Of a DNA stretch of 38,473 nt, positions 7,245 through 14,757 are shown one piece after another. Location of the stretch: IMG/VR virus record IMGVR_UViG_3300046690_000087, positions 1 through 38,473 of that record; one strand, given 5' to 3'. The notes under the pieces were generated by a model. It searched no databases and had not been told where the DNA came from. It saw only the letters and a program-made list of their open reading frames with translations. The stretch is from a virus. A program made the position numbers and the translations under genes. Numbering within the stretch: the first letter of the stretch is position 1; every line of letters starts with the position of its first letter.

Positions 7245-8216
7245 ATGCACGTAGTCCAAGCACGGAATGTCAACGGTGCGCTGTGCGATATGCTCTGGCG
7301 CGTAAAGACCAGTGGCGTCAAGGTCGACACCCGCAACGGCCCCGCCCTGAAGATAGATGCCCCGGTATGCGTCACGTACACCCGTCCACAGGAACGGGTG
7401 CTGTTCAATCCCATGCGCGATGCCAACCCGTTCTTCCACTTTATGGAGGCCTTGTGGATGCTTGGCGGGCGGGATGACGTAGCGTTTCTGACTACGTTCC
7501 TGCCCCGTATGAAGGAGTACAGTGATGACGGAGCCACGCTCGCGGGTGCCTACGGGTATCGGTGGCGGCAGCACTGGGAGTTCGATCAACTGGCCTACGT
7601 ATCCCGGCTGTTGCAGGAAGACCCTACGACGCGGCGGGCTGTACTCACCATGTGGGACCCGCAGGTGGATCTCACGTTGGAGGAGGGGCGCAAAGACCGC
7701 CCCTGCAACCTGAACGCCATGTTCCAGATCAACAACGGCAATCTGGATATGATGGTGACCAATCGTAGCAACGACATCATCTGGGGAATGTGCGGGGCCA
7801 ATGCCGTACACTTCGCATTCTTGCAGGAGTACATAGCCCGCAGAATTGGGGTGCCCGTGGGGATGTATCACCAGGTCAGCTTCAACGCACACGTTTACCT
7901 GAACGAGCAGTACGAAAAGCTGTCCTTCGTTCCGTATTCGGATGACCGCTACTTGACAAACAATATGCGGGCGCTCCCCATGCTCTGTACTACCGACGAG
8001 TTTGATGAGGACCTGCAAAAGTTTCTAGAGCGCCCAGAAGACACAGCGGATTTCACCACCAGTTACTTCACCGACTACGTGTGCCGCATCTGGGATGCGT
8101 GGTGGCTTCACAAAGAGGGGGATAAGGAGGCAGCGTTGAAGTGCATCGGGGCCATACCGGGCTGCGACTGGAGCATTGCCTGCTACGAATGGTTGGAACG
8201 GAGGTGCCTCAAGTGA
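7245..8216 (+). CDS. Thymidylate synthase family protein, probable dUMP hydroxymethylase
   Basis: This 323-residue protein belongs to the thymidylate synthase/hydroxymethylase fold. NPFFHFMEALWMLGG and YGYRWR near the N-terminal third are typical. The nucleophile lies in RPCNLNAMFQI, and the substrate loop reads RSNDIIWGMCGANAVHF where classical ThyA has RSxDxxLGxPFN. Phage relatives with the RSND..WG..GAN form include nucleotide hydroxymethylases. In context (glycosyltransferase and hmdU-type protein nearby) I infer that it makes 5-hydroxymethyl-dUMP. A plain thymidylate synthase cannot be excluded from sequence alone. ATG 7245 has a perfect AAGGAG site. The stop overlaps the next GTG start. 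Confidence 0.88.
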   Translation: MHVVQARNVNGALCDMLWRVKTSGVKVDTRNGPALKIDAPVCVTYTRPQERVLFNPMRDANPFFHFMEALWMLGGRDDVAFLTTFLPRMKEYSDDGATLAGAYGYRWRQHWEFDQLAYVSRLLQEDPTTRRAVLTMWDPQVDLTLEEGRKDRPCNLNAMFQINNGNLDMMVTNRSNDIIWGMCGANAVHFAFLQEYIARRIGVPVGMYHQVSFNAHVYLNEQYEKLSFVPYSDDRYLTNNMRALPMLCTTDEFDEDLQKFLERPEDTADFTTSYFTDYVCRIWDAWWLHKEGDKEAALKCIGAIPGCDWSIACYEWLERRCLK

Positions 8217-8668
8217 GCGTAGACACCCATCAGGAAGACGGCTCTCACTACAAGAAGTGCCCGCCAGAATTCCAGCATTGGAACCTCGTGGTTATTCACG
8301 GATGGGACTACTTCCAAGCACAAACCATCAAGTATATCATGCGCTATCGCGACAAGGGCGGTGCGAATGACCTACGCAAAGCGCGGCACTTTATCGACAA
8401 GATGATCGAGCTCGCAGAAAAGCATCCCGTGCGCCAGTGCCCGCCACAGCCTTTATTCGCAGACTTCCTACAGCACGTCAAGCCGTCCGGATGGATTGGC
8501 TTTGTATTTGAAGGCTCTGACGATAAGGGGTTCCTCTACACCTGTGGGAACTGTAGGCTCAAGATATACTGTGCGGAGTTTGAACCACCGTGGGCGCATC
8601 ACAACGCAATAGAGTGTGAAGATATTGCGGCGGGTGCCACTCCGGCTTACGTAGACCAGGATAAGTGA
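8213..8668 (+). CDS. DUF3310 (SaV-like) protein with C-terminal Cys/His tail
   Basis: This 151-residue protein starts at GTG 8213, overlapping the previous TGA, with GGAGGTG at 8200-8206. Residues about 9-68 match DUF3310: DGSHYK, then H-x-D/G-W-x-YFQAQTIKYIMRYRDKGGANDLRKARHFIDKMIEL. This domain is common in phages and often lies near nucleotide metabolism genes, where it resembles small helical nucleotide-kinase-associated or MazG-like proteins; its biochemical role is unknown. The extra C-terminal part (CGNC, then C, HH and C) may bind a metal. Confidence 0.85.
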   Translation: MSVDTHQEDGSHYKKCPPEFQHWNLVVIHGWDYFQAQTIKYIMRYRDKGGANDLRKARHFIDKMIELAEKHPVRQCPPQPLFADFLQHVKPSGWIGFVFEGSDDKGFLYTCGNCRLKIYCAEFEPPWAHHNAIECEDIAAGATPAYVDQDK

Positions 8669-8871
8669 TGGCCCTCCGCATCTGCAAACAGTGCAAGCAC
8701 TACAAGGAAATCAACCAGTGTAGTCATCCCGAACTGGTTGATAACGTGACGGGGGAACCTGCGGATTGCTACATGACACGTACCTACGTGGAGAACCCGC
8801 AAATCCCCCATTGCGGCCCCACGGGCACTTACTGGGAAGCCAAGCAAGACCAATCAAACGGGCCACCGTAA
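8668..8871 (+). CDS. Small Cys-rich, probably zinc-binding protein
   Basis: This 67-residue protein reads ALRICKQCKHYKEINQCSHPE at its start, a C-x2-C-x-H-x7-C-x-H arrangement, with further Cys at ADCY and PHCGP. Small phage proteins of this kind usually bind zinc and are of unknown function. ATG 8668 overlaps the preceding TGA (ATGA), and the upstream ribosome site is weak, so coupling is likely. Confidence 0.7.
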   Translation: MALRICKQCKHYKEINQCSHPELVDNVTGEPADCYMTRTYVENPQIPHCGPTGTYWEAKQDQSNGPP

Positions 8872-8968
8872 GCACGGCCAAACCGGGCATGTGGTAGCAT
8901 ACCCTGCCCCTTTGAAATGCCCCTAAAACCGCTTTTTATTCGGTGTCATGCTGTAATGGGACGAATAC

Positions 8969-8997
8969 TTGCGCTTTGCGGGGGATTATGCCATACT
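8969..8997 (+). promoter_or_regulatory. Promoter for the 9115 gene, sharing a 16-bp block with the TerS promoter
   Basis: TTGCGC (8969-8974) and CATACT (8992-8997) are separated by 17 bp. The block AATACTTGCGCTTTGC (8964-8979) recurs exactly on the minus strand at 34438-34423, in front of the terminase genes. The predicted transcript starts near 9004 and has a leader of about 110 bases. The rest of 8872-8963 holds no gene, only a small GGGC/GCCC stem near 8890-8915 that might be a weak terminator. Confidence 0.6.
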
Positions 8998-9032
8998 TTG
9001 TTTCACTCCTGTGGTGGGAGCTGTAGTGGCGA

Positions 9033-9069
9033 AGCCCTTCCCGGTCGTGCAATGCTTCCGGGGAGGGCT
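9033..9069 (+). promoter_or_regulatory. Leader hairpin upstream of the 9115 gene
   Basis: AGCCCTTCCCGG (9033-9044) pairs with CCGGGGAGGGCT (9058-9069) over 12 bp with one G-U pair and a 13-base loop. It lies within the predicted 5' leader and is not followed by a T-run. A smaller CTCC/GGAG stem lies just before it (about 9007-9020). Confidence 0.45.
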
Positions 9070-9095
9070 GAGCTTTCCAACCACGGGATACGCTA

Positions 9096-9110
9096 ACCAC
9101 CACAAGGAGA
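9096..9110 (+). promoter_or_regulatory. CCACCAC-type extended ribosome-binding leader, copy 3
   Basis: The sequence is ACCACCACAAGGAGA, four bases before ATG 9115. It is the main evidence that the 9115 ORF is really translated. Confidence 0.65.
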
Positions 9111-9114
9111 TGAC

Positions 9115-9408
9115 ATGACCGACCACACCGACCTGATCGCGCGGCTGAAAGCCCTGTACCCCTCGGAGAGTCACGCCCCTACCGTGTACGAGGCCATCGC
9201 CGCGCTTTCGGCGTCGCCGGTAACGGTGACCGAGTGGGAATACGTCGAACACCCGCCCATACTTGAGGATCACACTACGGGTTCGTCACTACCACCGGAA
9301 CAAACACCGGCGGCACAATCGTCACAGGAGAATTGTCTTGAACGCCGGATGTCGGCTGTGCTCCCCCGACTACCACTAATCCGTCCCGATTGGTTACCCA
9401 AGCGTTAG
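9115..9408 (+). CDS. Unidentified small protein overlapping the lipoprotein gene on the other strand
   Basis: This 97-residue ORF has a good promoter, a hairpin leader and a perfect AAGGAG site. No family is recognised. Residues 1-45 (DLIARLKALYPSESHAPTVYEAIAAL) look like a small helical domain. The last 45 residues or so are antisense to the C-terminal end of the lipoprotein gene (overlap 9275-9408) and are low-complexity (TTGSSLPPEQTPAAQSSQE), so this tail may be a by-product of the convergent overlap. The junction ends both the plus-strand block and the late minus-strand block. Confidence 0.5.
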   Translation: MTDHTDLIARLKALYPSESHAPTVYEAIAALSASPVTVTEWEYVEHPPILEDHTTGSSLPPEQTPAAQSSQENCLERRMSAVLPRLPLIRPDWLPKR

Positions 9409-9922
9409 TGTCGGTCGTGGTCGTGGTGTTGATGATGTTGTGGCTATCCGTAGTCGGCAGGGGTTGGAACGGTGCAGGCTTCATACTGACTAGGGCAGCG
9501 TAGCTGCTCTGAGTCGTAGCAGCCTGATTGTTGCTCTGCACCTTGCCTAGCTGATAACCGAAGTAGCTGCTGACCAGTGCCGTTGTAGGCCCAGAGAAGA
9601 TAGCTGCCCATTTCAGGGCACGATCTTCTTGCGTTTCAGGAATGCGGGGGAGCTGGACTTCAACAGGTCGAGTGCTGGATTCCCCCCTGCCTCCGAGCGC
9701 AAGTGCAAGGATTGCCATAGACTTGGTGGCTCCATCCGAGCGCTCCGCGATTTGGGCCATCGCTTGGTAACGGGCTTCTTCTGCTCTCGCACGGGCAACC
9801 TCCACATTCTGCTGACTGGTAATGGTGAGCCTGTAGGACTCCAACTGAATCGCGTAGTTGGGATCCAGTGTAGTGGCGCACCCGGTAAGCGTGACGCATA
9901 GACCAAAGACAATGTACTTCAT
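9275..9922 (-). CDS. Lipoprotein with internal transmembrane segment, possible spanin-like lysis protein
   Basis: This 215-residue protein begins MKYIVFGLCVTLTGCATTL, a signal peptide with lipobox LTGC, so lipid attachment at Cys15 is expected. Residues about 35-60 are an Ala/Glu/Arg-rich helix (VEVARARAEEARYQAMAQIAERS). A hydrophobic segment near residues 103-122 (LKWAAIFSGPTTALVSSYFGY) could cross the inner membrane. A Thr/Asn/Pro-rich tail follows. A lipobox plus a transmembrane segment is seen in phage spanins, and three tiny membrane proteins lie immediately upstream, so a lysis role is plausible. A structural lipoprotein is an alternative. It is the last gene of the late block. Confidence 0.75.
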   Translation of the reverse strand: MKYIVFGLCVTLTGCATTLDPNYAIQLESYRLTITSQQNVEVARARAEEARYQAMAQIAERSDGATKSMAILALALGGRGESSTRPVEVQLPRIPETQEDRALKWAAIFSGPTTALVSSYFGYQLGKVQSNNQAATTQSSYAALVSMKPAPFQPLPTTDSHNIINTTTTTDTNAWVTNRDGLVVVGGAQPTSGVQDNSPVTIVPPVFVPVVVTNP

Positions 9923-9930
9923 AGGAATCC

Positions 9931-10065
9931 CTATCCTTTAAAGAAGTAGGCGATCAACGCGGTAACGGCAGCGACGATCATTCCCTCCACCGCGAGGATG
10001 AGCAGCCGCACCTTGGCCTCAAGGAGTGCGAGGCGCACTTCAATTGGCTTGCCGCTGTCAACCAC
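9931..10065 (-). CDS. 44-residue single-pass membrane protein
   Basis: This short ORF starts at GTG 10065 with GGGAAGG about 10 bases upstream and ends with TAG at 9931-9933, eight bases before the lipoprotein start. An amphipathic helix (VRLALLEAKVRLL) runs into one hydrophobic segment (ILAVEGMIVAAVTALIAYFF) and ends KG. The arrangement of a charged helix followed by one transmembrane segment resembles small holins or haemolysin XhlA-type proteins. Its place between DUF3309 and the lipoprotein supports a lysis or membrane role, but no family match is certain. Confidence 0.55.
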   Translation of the reverse strand: MVDSGKPIEVRLALLEAKVRLLILAVEGMIVAAVTALIAYFFKG

Positions 10066-10069
10066 ACCG

Positions 10070-10228
10070 TCACAACCTTCCCGTCAGCAGCAGGACAATC
10101 AGGATGATGAGCAGGATACCGACGACACTCACGGGTCCGTGCCCCCACCCCGCCGAGTACGGCCACGCGGGGAACACGCCGACCAGTATCAGGATCAACA
10201 GGATAAAAAGGACTGCGCCGATGTTCAT
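10070..10228 (-). CDS. DUF3309 family two-helix membrane protein
   Basis: This 52-residue protein (MNIGAVLFILLILILVGVF, then PAWPYSAGWGHGP, then VSVVGILLIILIVLLLTGRL) matches the DUF3309 pattern: two hydrophobic helices joined by a P-x-WP-(Y/H)-S-x-x-WG-x-GP loop and ending LLLxGR(I/L). ATG 10228 overlaps the upstream gene's stop (ATGA). DUF3309 proteins are widespread in proteobacteria and their phages, with unknown function. A longer in-frame ORF upstream is ignored because it reads antisense-like sequence through another gene. Confidence 0.8.
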   Translation of the reverse strand: MNIGAVLFILLILILVGVFPAWPYSAGWGHGPVSVVGILLIILIVLLLTGRL

Positions 10229-10392
10229 TTGACCGGGGCCCCGAAAGTCTGCCAACCGAGAATGAGCAGCAGGATGAACAGCAGTATGTTCGGCCCTACC
10301 ACCGGCCACGCCACCGGCCCGCGAGCTGTGAAGTAACCGTAGCCGACGAGCCACAGCAGCATGAGAATCCAGAACAGTAGTCCTAGTGACAT
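10225..10392 (-). CDS. Small two-helix membrane protein, holin candidate
   Basis: This 55-residue protein has a first hydrophobic segment (LGLLFWILMLLWLVGYGYF), a short loop with RGP, and a second one (VVGPNILLFILLLILGW). It ends TFGAPVK. AGGAGGCACC immediately precedes ATG 10392, a very strong site. Two transmembrane helices and a location in a row of tiny membrane genes plus a lipoprotein suggest a holin-type role. No endolysin was recognised next to it. Confidence 0.65.
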   Translation of the reverse strand: MSLGLLFWILMLLWLVGYGYFTARGPVAWPVVGPNILLFILLLILGWQTFGAPVK

Positions 10393-10400
10393 GGTGCCTC

Positions 10401-11429
10401 CTATGCTTCGGAAATTATCAGCGCGTTATTTCCACCACCGGGTGCGCTACCTCCGTTGGTGAGTTGAAAGTAGGTCGGGTTGGGAACCCTTATCTGCGTC
10501 ACCGTTACGAGATAGGTGCCGCCCGTGGCGTTGGCGGTGAGCGATGGGGATGAGGCCAACCCATTGGAGTCCGTGGATGCTGTCACTGGGTCGGTATACG
10601 GTGCGGCCCACACTAGCGATGCTCCGCTGTTCGGCGCATCGAAAGTGACGACTACTCCGGCCACCGGCCCGCCCGCACCGTTGGCGACGCGAACCACCAA
10701 CGGCTGCGAGAACGGAAAGCCTGGAGGCGTGGACTGATTGTTCCCCGCGTACGGAGATAGTGAGGCCGGGATGGATGGGTCGGCAATCGTGAACGTAGCG
10801 TTGGCCGACACTCCTCCATAGGAGATAGTTGGGTTGAAAGTACCTGCGAAGTTGGCGGCGGTGAACGGAGGGAACGTTGCGTAGCCCCCGGCATCGGTTG
10901 TCACCGTACTGGCGTTGCTCCCTCCGGGGAATGTTCCCGTGCCACCCGGACAGATCATGGTCAATGGAGCGAAGGGTACTCCATTATTTGATTCGTCTTG
11001 CAGGCGGGCTGTCACAGGCTGGAACGAGTCGTAGTAGACTACCGTCTGCGTACTGTTAGCTGTGATGAGTACGGAGGTTGGAGTGCGCGGCACCACCACA
11101 TTGGAGAGATAGAAATCAGCCCGTACCGCTGGATTGGTAACGGAGGCCACAGTCCCCACCCACGTCCCGAGCAGGCCATCGGCCTGAATAAACTCCGACA
11201 CCGCTTTACCATCGGCATCCGTGGTGGCCGTAAATATGGATTCTCCACCTGGGAACGTTCCCGAAGGAACGGCCAAAGAAATGGGCAGCACGAACTCTAG
11301 CTGCTCCCCCGGCATCCACGCACCCACTTCATCATACAGTCGCCCCATAATGCGCGAACCGAACAGCGCATTGCGCGGCGCTGACTGCCCAGAGCCGCCT
11401 TCAAGGAACAGAGTAGTGGGGGTGGGCAT
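10401..11429 (-). CDS. Virion surface protein with Ig-like (Big-1-type) repeats
   Basis: This 342-residue protein is rich in Gly/Thr/Ser/Val and shows at least three Ig-like repeats. Each contains a V.F..P...G.F.GG..T.T..TDA.G.A line (PSGTFPGGESIFTATTDADG, GTGTFPGGSNASTVTTDAGG, and a third ending TASTDSNGLASSP). The repeats fit bacterial Ig-like group 1 domains that occur on phage fibres and capsids. It begins at ATG 11429 through a TGATG overlap with the tail fibre gene, so the two are probably made together. It may decorate the tail or help in surface attachment. Confidence 0.7.
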   Translation of the reverse strand: MPTPTTLFLEGGSGQSAPRNALFGSRIMGRLYDEVGAWMPGEQLEFVLPISLAVPSGTFPGGESIFTATTDADGKAVSEFIQADGLLGTWVGTVASVTNPAVRADFYLSNVVVPRTPTSVLITANSTQTVVYYDSFQPVTARLQDESNNGVPFAPLTMICPGGTGTFPGGSNASTVTTDAGGYATFPPFTAANFAGTFNPTISYGGVSANATFTIADPSIPASLSPYAGNNQSTPPGFPFSQPLVVRVANGAGGPVAGVVVTFDAPNSGASLVWAAPYTDPVTASTDSNGLASSPSLTANATGGTYLVTVTQIRVPNPTYFQLTNGGSAPGGGNNALIISEA

Positions 11430-13057
11430 CAGTAGATGGAGGCCGTGGCGAGGATGTTGCTGCCGTCGTCGTTCTCAAGCACGACAATCGCCCGCTTGAG
11501 TGGGCCTGCCCCGAACGAAGGAGTGACGCCCAGAGGCCAGTGAACACTGGCGGGCCAAGTGAGCGGGATGTTGGTGTTGGCGATCACCAGACGCAAGATC
11601 GCACCCCCCGGTATGTTGTTCACTGCCGTAATATTCGTCGCGGCGTTGAGGTAGTAAATCTGCGACTGCCCGTTGTTGAAGTCCACGGTAACATCGCCAA
11701 ACGCGATAAACCCGTAGCTAGGCGATGTGTAGAAACCCTTGCCGGAAGTGACAAATCCAGCGGACGCAACAGAAGGAGCGTTGATGCCGCCGCTGAAATT
11801 GGCCCCGGCCAAGTTCGCAGGCGCATACCCCAACGCTCCAGTTACATCCGAGGAAGTCAGCCCCACCGCTCCAGTGCGCGAGTTGAATGACAGCACGCCA
11901 ACGAGCGCCGCTGTCTTATTGTCAACGTATTGCCGGTTCGCTAGTTCGTTTGCTGTAGCAGGGAGTGCGGGTTGAATGATGGGTCCGGTCATCGTGCCGC
12001 CTGCCTTTGGCAGCTTTCCTGCGATGATCGGGTCCATCTGGTTCATCCACGACTGCGCGTCGGTGACGGCGGGCAGCGTCGGGGTAGCATTCATCACCAC
12101 CGTGGATGCGGCAACGACGGTGCTGGATTGGGGATCGTAGTACCACCCATCCGGCGCGTTCGGGTTGGTTGACCCAACCCGCAGGATGATCGCATCGCCT
12201 ACCGCGACCGGCGTGGCCTGTGCGGTGTAGACGTTACCTCCGGCAGTGACGCGGAACAGCGTCAGTGTACCGGCGACGGTGATAACGTAGAAGTTACCGT
12301 TGAAGATACCGGAAGTAGAGGGTAGAACGCCCGGTGCCGCATTCCACACGCCGACGAAATGTATGTCGGTGAAAGGCAGCTGAATGATCGGCACCTTGCC
12401 GCTACTGTCCAGCTTGGTCATGCCTCCCGCGACGTTACTGTGCGGGGTCAGTGTGGCGATATTGGTGCCCGTGTCATTCACTACCGAGATCAGTGCCGGG
12501 TCGGAAGACTGCACCGAGTTCACAGTGCCAGTGGCCCCCGCCACCACTCCGGCAATGAGAAATGTCAGGTTGGAGAAGAAAACGGTCACAATGGCCCCGT
12601 TACGAACAAGGCCAGGAGGCACTGGTGCGCCGTTGATGAGAATCGGCAACGCGGCGCTGCCGTTAATCGCTAACGTCATCGGTCCAGTGTTGGTAGCGAA
12701 AGCATGGAAGTTATACGAACCACCATTGCTCAACGGGGTAGCTAGGAGTGCGGTGCCGACGTAGTTGTTGCCACTGGCATCTACCGTCACCGTCACATTG
12801 GAAAACGCTTGGTCCCGTATCTGTGTGGCCTGTGGTACATCGTTAGCCTCCGTGGCGAAGCCGACGGATACAATCTTGTACCCATTCATCGCCAACGGTG
12901 CGGACATCCCGCCCTTGCCACTACGCGAGAGTGAATCAGTTATCGCCGCCGCAAGGTCGGTCATCGTGGGGTTGGCCCACGCGGTAGCTATAATCGTGTT
13001 CGTCAGAACCGGATTGCCGGGGGCAAGGGAGTAATTGCCAGATGGGTCACGGCTCAT
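11429..13057 (-). CDS. Tail fibre protein
   Basis: This 542-residue protein starts MSRDPSGNYSLAPGNPVLTNTIIATAWANPTMTDL and continues AAAITDSLSRSGKGGM. This N-terminus is typical of tail fibres in podovirus-like phages, where it attaches the fibre to the tail. The middle holds Gly/Thr/Val-rich beta-structure (residues about 180-330), a Gln/Met region with LPKAGGTMTGPI, which is a common fibre repeat phrase, and a C-terminal segment (FSGGINAPSVASAGFVTSG) before a compact end domain. AAGGAG lies 7 bases before ATG 13057. It overlaps both neighbours (ATGA and TGATG). Receptor binding is inferred. Confidence 0.85.
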   Translation of the reverse strand: MSRDPSGNYSLAPGNPVLTNTIIATAWANPTMTDLAAAITDSLSRSGKGGMSAPLAMNGYKIVSVGFATEANDVPQATQIRDQAFSNVTVTVDASGNNYVGTALLATPLSNGGSYNFHAFATNTGPMTLAINGSAALPILINGAPVPPGLVRNGAIVTVFFSNLTFLIAGVVAGATGTVNSVQSSDPALISVVNDTGTNIATLTPHSNVAGGMTKLDSSGKVPIIQLPFTDIHFVGVWNAAPGVLPSTSGIFNGNFYVITVAGTLTLFRVTAGGNVYTAQATPVAVGDAIILRVGSTNPNAPDGWYYDPQSSTVVAASTVVMNATPTLPAVTDAQSWMNQMDPIIAGKLPKAGGTMTGPIIQPALPATANELANRQYVDNKTAALVGVLSFNSRTGAVGLTSSDVTGALGYAPANLAGANFSGGINAPSVASAGFVTSGKGFYTSPSYGFIAFGDVTVDFNNGQSQIYYLNAATNITAVNNIPGGAILRLVIANTNIPLTWPASVHWPLGVTPSFGAGPLKRAIVVLENDDGSNILATASIY

Positions 13058-14757
13058 TGTGGTGCTCCTTCTTCTAACAACTGACGCAAGAGTTCCTTGC
13101 GATGTTCACTCAATCCCAGTGATTCAAGTCCCGGAACCACACCCTCTTGCTGTAATCCCTTTACGAGCTTGGAAGCATAAGACGGGCTATACTGTGGGCG
13201 AATTCCCTTTTGGTACGCATCACTCTTAAGTATAGCACGTACCGGGGCGCGTACACCCGTCCAAACTTTGGAAGCTATCCCGGCAGGATTGACCGTGTGG
13301 CCCAGTATCGCCAGTCCAAGGTCCATTGGATTGATGGCCGTCGTAGGCGCACGGGAAGGAATCTGCGCGGCCTCTGGATACTTAGACCCAAGATCGGCAA
13401 TGTCCCCCAGCTCACCAGATATCTTGGTGCCTCTGCTTCGTGAATCAGCGATTGCTTTGGCAGAAACTTCTCCTGTCGCCAGTGTGGCCTTCTCTACATC
13501 GTAGGTCTTGGCGATCTTAGTGCGGGCTTCGCGAAAACGTGTAAGCGCCCCAACATCCCCCTTCTCCTTGAGGTTCTGCTCTACCAGTGCTTCAATGTTG
13601 TTGGCAAGATCCAGTTGGGTGCGGGCCTTCTCCACGGTGGAGGCGGTCCGGGACTCAAACCCCTTCTTGGCGTCGGAGCGCAACTGCGTAATCCGGTCCA
13701 CCACAAAGTCAGGATTCATCTCGCTCTTACGGAGGGCGGAATCTAGCAGCTTGAGCGAAGGTTCCAAAGACTTAAAGGCCTCAGGGTCCTCTGCTATCTT
13801 AGCGCGTACCCTGTCCGCTTCGCTGCCTACTTTGGCGCGAAACTCAGGGGTAATTTCCATTCCCGGAGTGACAACCTCAGCGGGGATACCTGTCCCCGGC
13901 CCAGTGCCGGGACGCGGTGGAACTTCCGTGTACGGAGCGCCCTCCACAGCCTTGGCAACTTCGCGGTACGGAGCCGCTGACGTATCACGGGATGCGGACA
14001 GTGTGTCTAGGTTGATGGGTTCGTCCACCGCAAGCCCCGCCTCACGCCGAGCTTTCGCTTGCGTTACAGGCTGATTGGCTTCGCTGATACCGCGGTCTCC
14101 CGCTGCCTTACCACCGATGGTTTCCAGCGTCTTGTTCCAGAACGAATCGGGGTTGATGCGCCCCGGTGGCAGCTTGTATCCGGCATCCTGCGCGGCAGCA
14201 ACATCGGCGTCCCGTGTAAGCGCAGCGGCCTGAGCCTTAGCCCTCGCGCCCGGTGTACTAGGAAGTTCCCCACCGGGCAGCGCACGTTCAAACGTGGATA
14301 CCTTAGCCCCCGGCATCTTGGTACCGAGTAGAAGAGGAATAGCGTTGATGCCAGTGTTGACGGCGCTACCTATGAGGGGGCTACCTGTCTTTTCAGCAGT
14401 CCATTCACCCGCAGCATTGGCTCCCTTAGCAAGATACTCCCCCGGCAACCCAAGAAGATGCAGCGCCATCTGGGCATTCTTGGACTGTGGCTCGTAGGTT
14501 AGCGCATCCTGAGTTTCCTTAACCCAGTCCGCACCCTGCCCTTCCGGGCCAGGAAGTACTGAACCGGCAAGTCCGGTGATGCCCGCCACGGCAGGAGCAA
14601 CGGCACCGGAAACAAGGCCCGCACCGGCCTCCAGTGCCTCGCCATATGGCAGCTTCGGCACCATGCTCTTGATTTGCTGCCACGTAGACTGTGGAGCAGC
14701 CTTCTTAGGCTCATCCCATTGGATGTCCTTATCCCAAACAATGCCGTCATCAGCCAT
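13054..14757 (-). CDS. Probable internal virion / DNA-ejection protein
   Basis: This 567-residue protein begins MADDGIVWDKDIQWDEPKK. Two Gly/Ala-rich hydrophobic stretches follow (about 40-70, EALEAGAGLVSGAVAPAVAG; about 125-145, SAVNTGINAIPLLLG), which could insert into membranes. The central 180-450 part is helical and charged. No enzyme motif is seen. It lies between the tail fibre gene and another large virion-like protein, where P22-like phages keep ejected internal proteins. The name is inferred from position and composition. It starts by a TAATG overlap with the previous gene. Confidence 0.6.
   Translation of the reverse strand: MADDGIVWDKDIQWDEPKKAAPQSTWQQIKSMVPKLPYGEALEAGAGLVSGAVAPAVAGITGLAGSVLPGPEGQGADWVKETQDALTYEPQSKNAQMALHLLGLPGEYLAKGANAAGEWTAEKTGSPLIGSAVNTGINAIPLLLGTKMPGAKVSTFERALPGGELPSTPGARAKAQAAALTRDADVAAAQDAGYKLPPGRINPDSFWNKTLETIGGKAAGDRGISEANQPVTQAKARREAGLAVDEPINLDTLSASRDTSAAPYREVAKAVEGAPYTEVPPRPGTGPGTGIPAEVVTPGMEITPEFRAKVGSEADRVRAKIAEDPEAFKSLEPSLKLLDSALRKSEMNPDFVVDRITQLRSDAKKGFESRTASTVEKARTQLDLANNIEALVEQNLKEKGDVGALTRFREARTKIAKTYDVEKATLATGEVSAKAIADSRSRGTKISGELGDIADLGSKYPEAAQIPSRAPTTAINPMDLGLAILGHTVNPAGIASKVWTGVRAPVRAILKSDAYQKGIRPQYSPSYASKLVKGLQQEGVVPGLESLGLSEHRKELLRQLLEEGAPQ

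Noticed and set aside
7110-8018. 302-codon minus-strand ORF opposite the thymidylate synthase gene
   Set aside because: It is the mirror of a well-conserved enzyme gene, has no family resemblance and has no ribosome site matched to its start.
10229-10354. N-terminal extension of the DUF3309 protein
   Set aside because: The extra 42 residues are Arg/His/Ala-rich and antisense-like. They coincide with the 55-residue two-helix gene in another frame, and the DUF3309 family starts at the internal Met.
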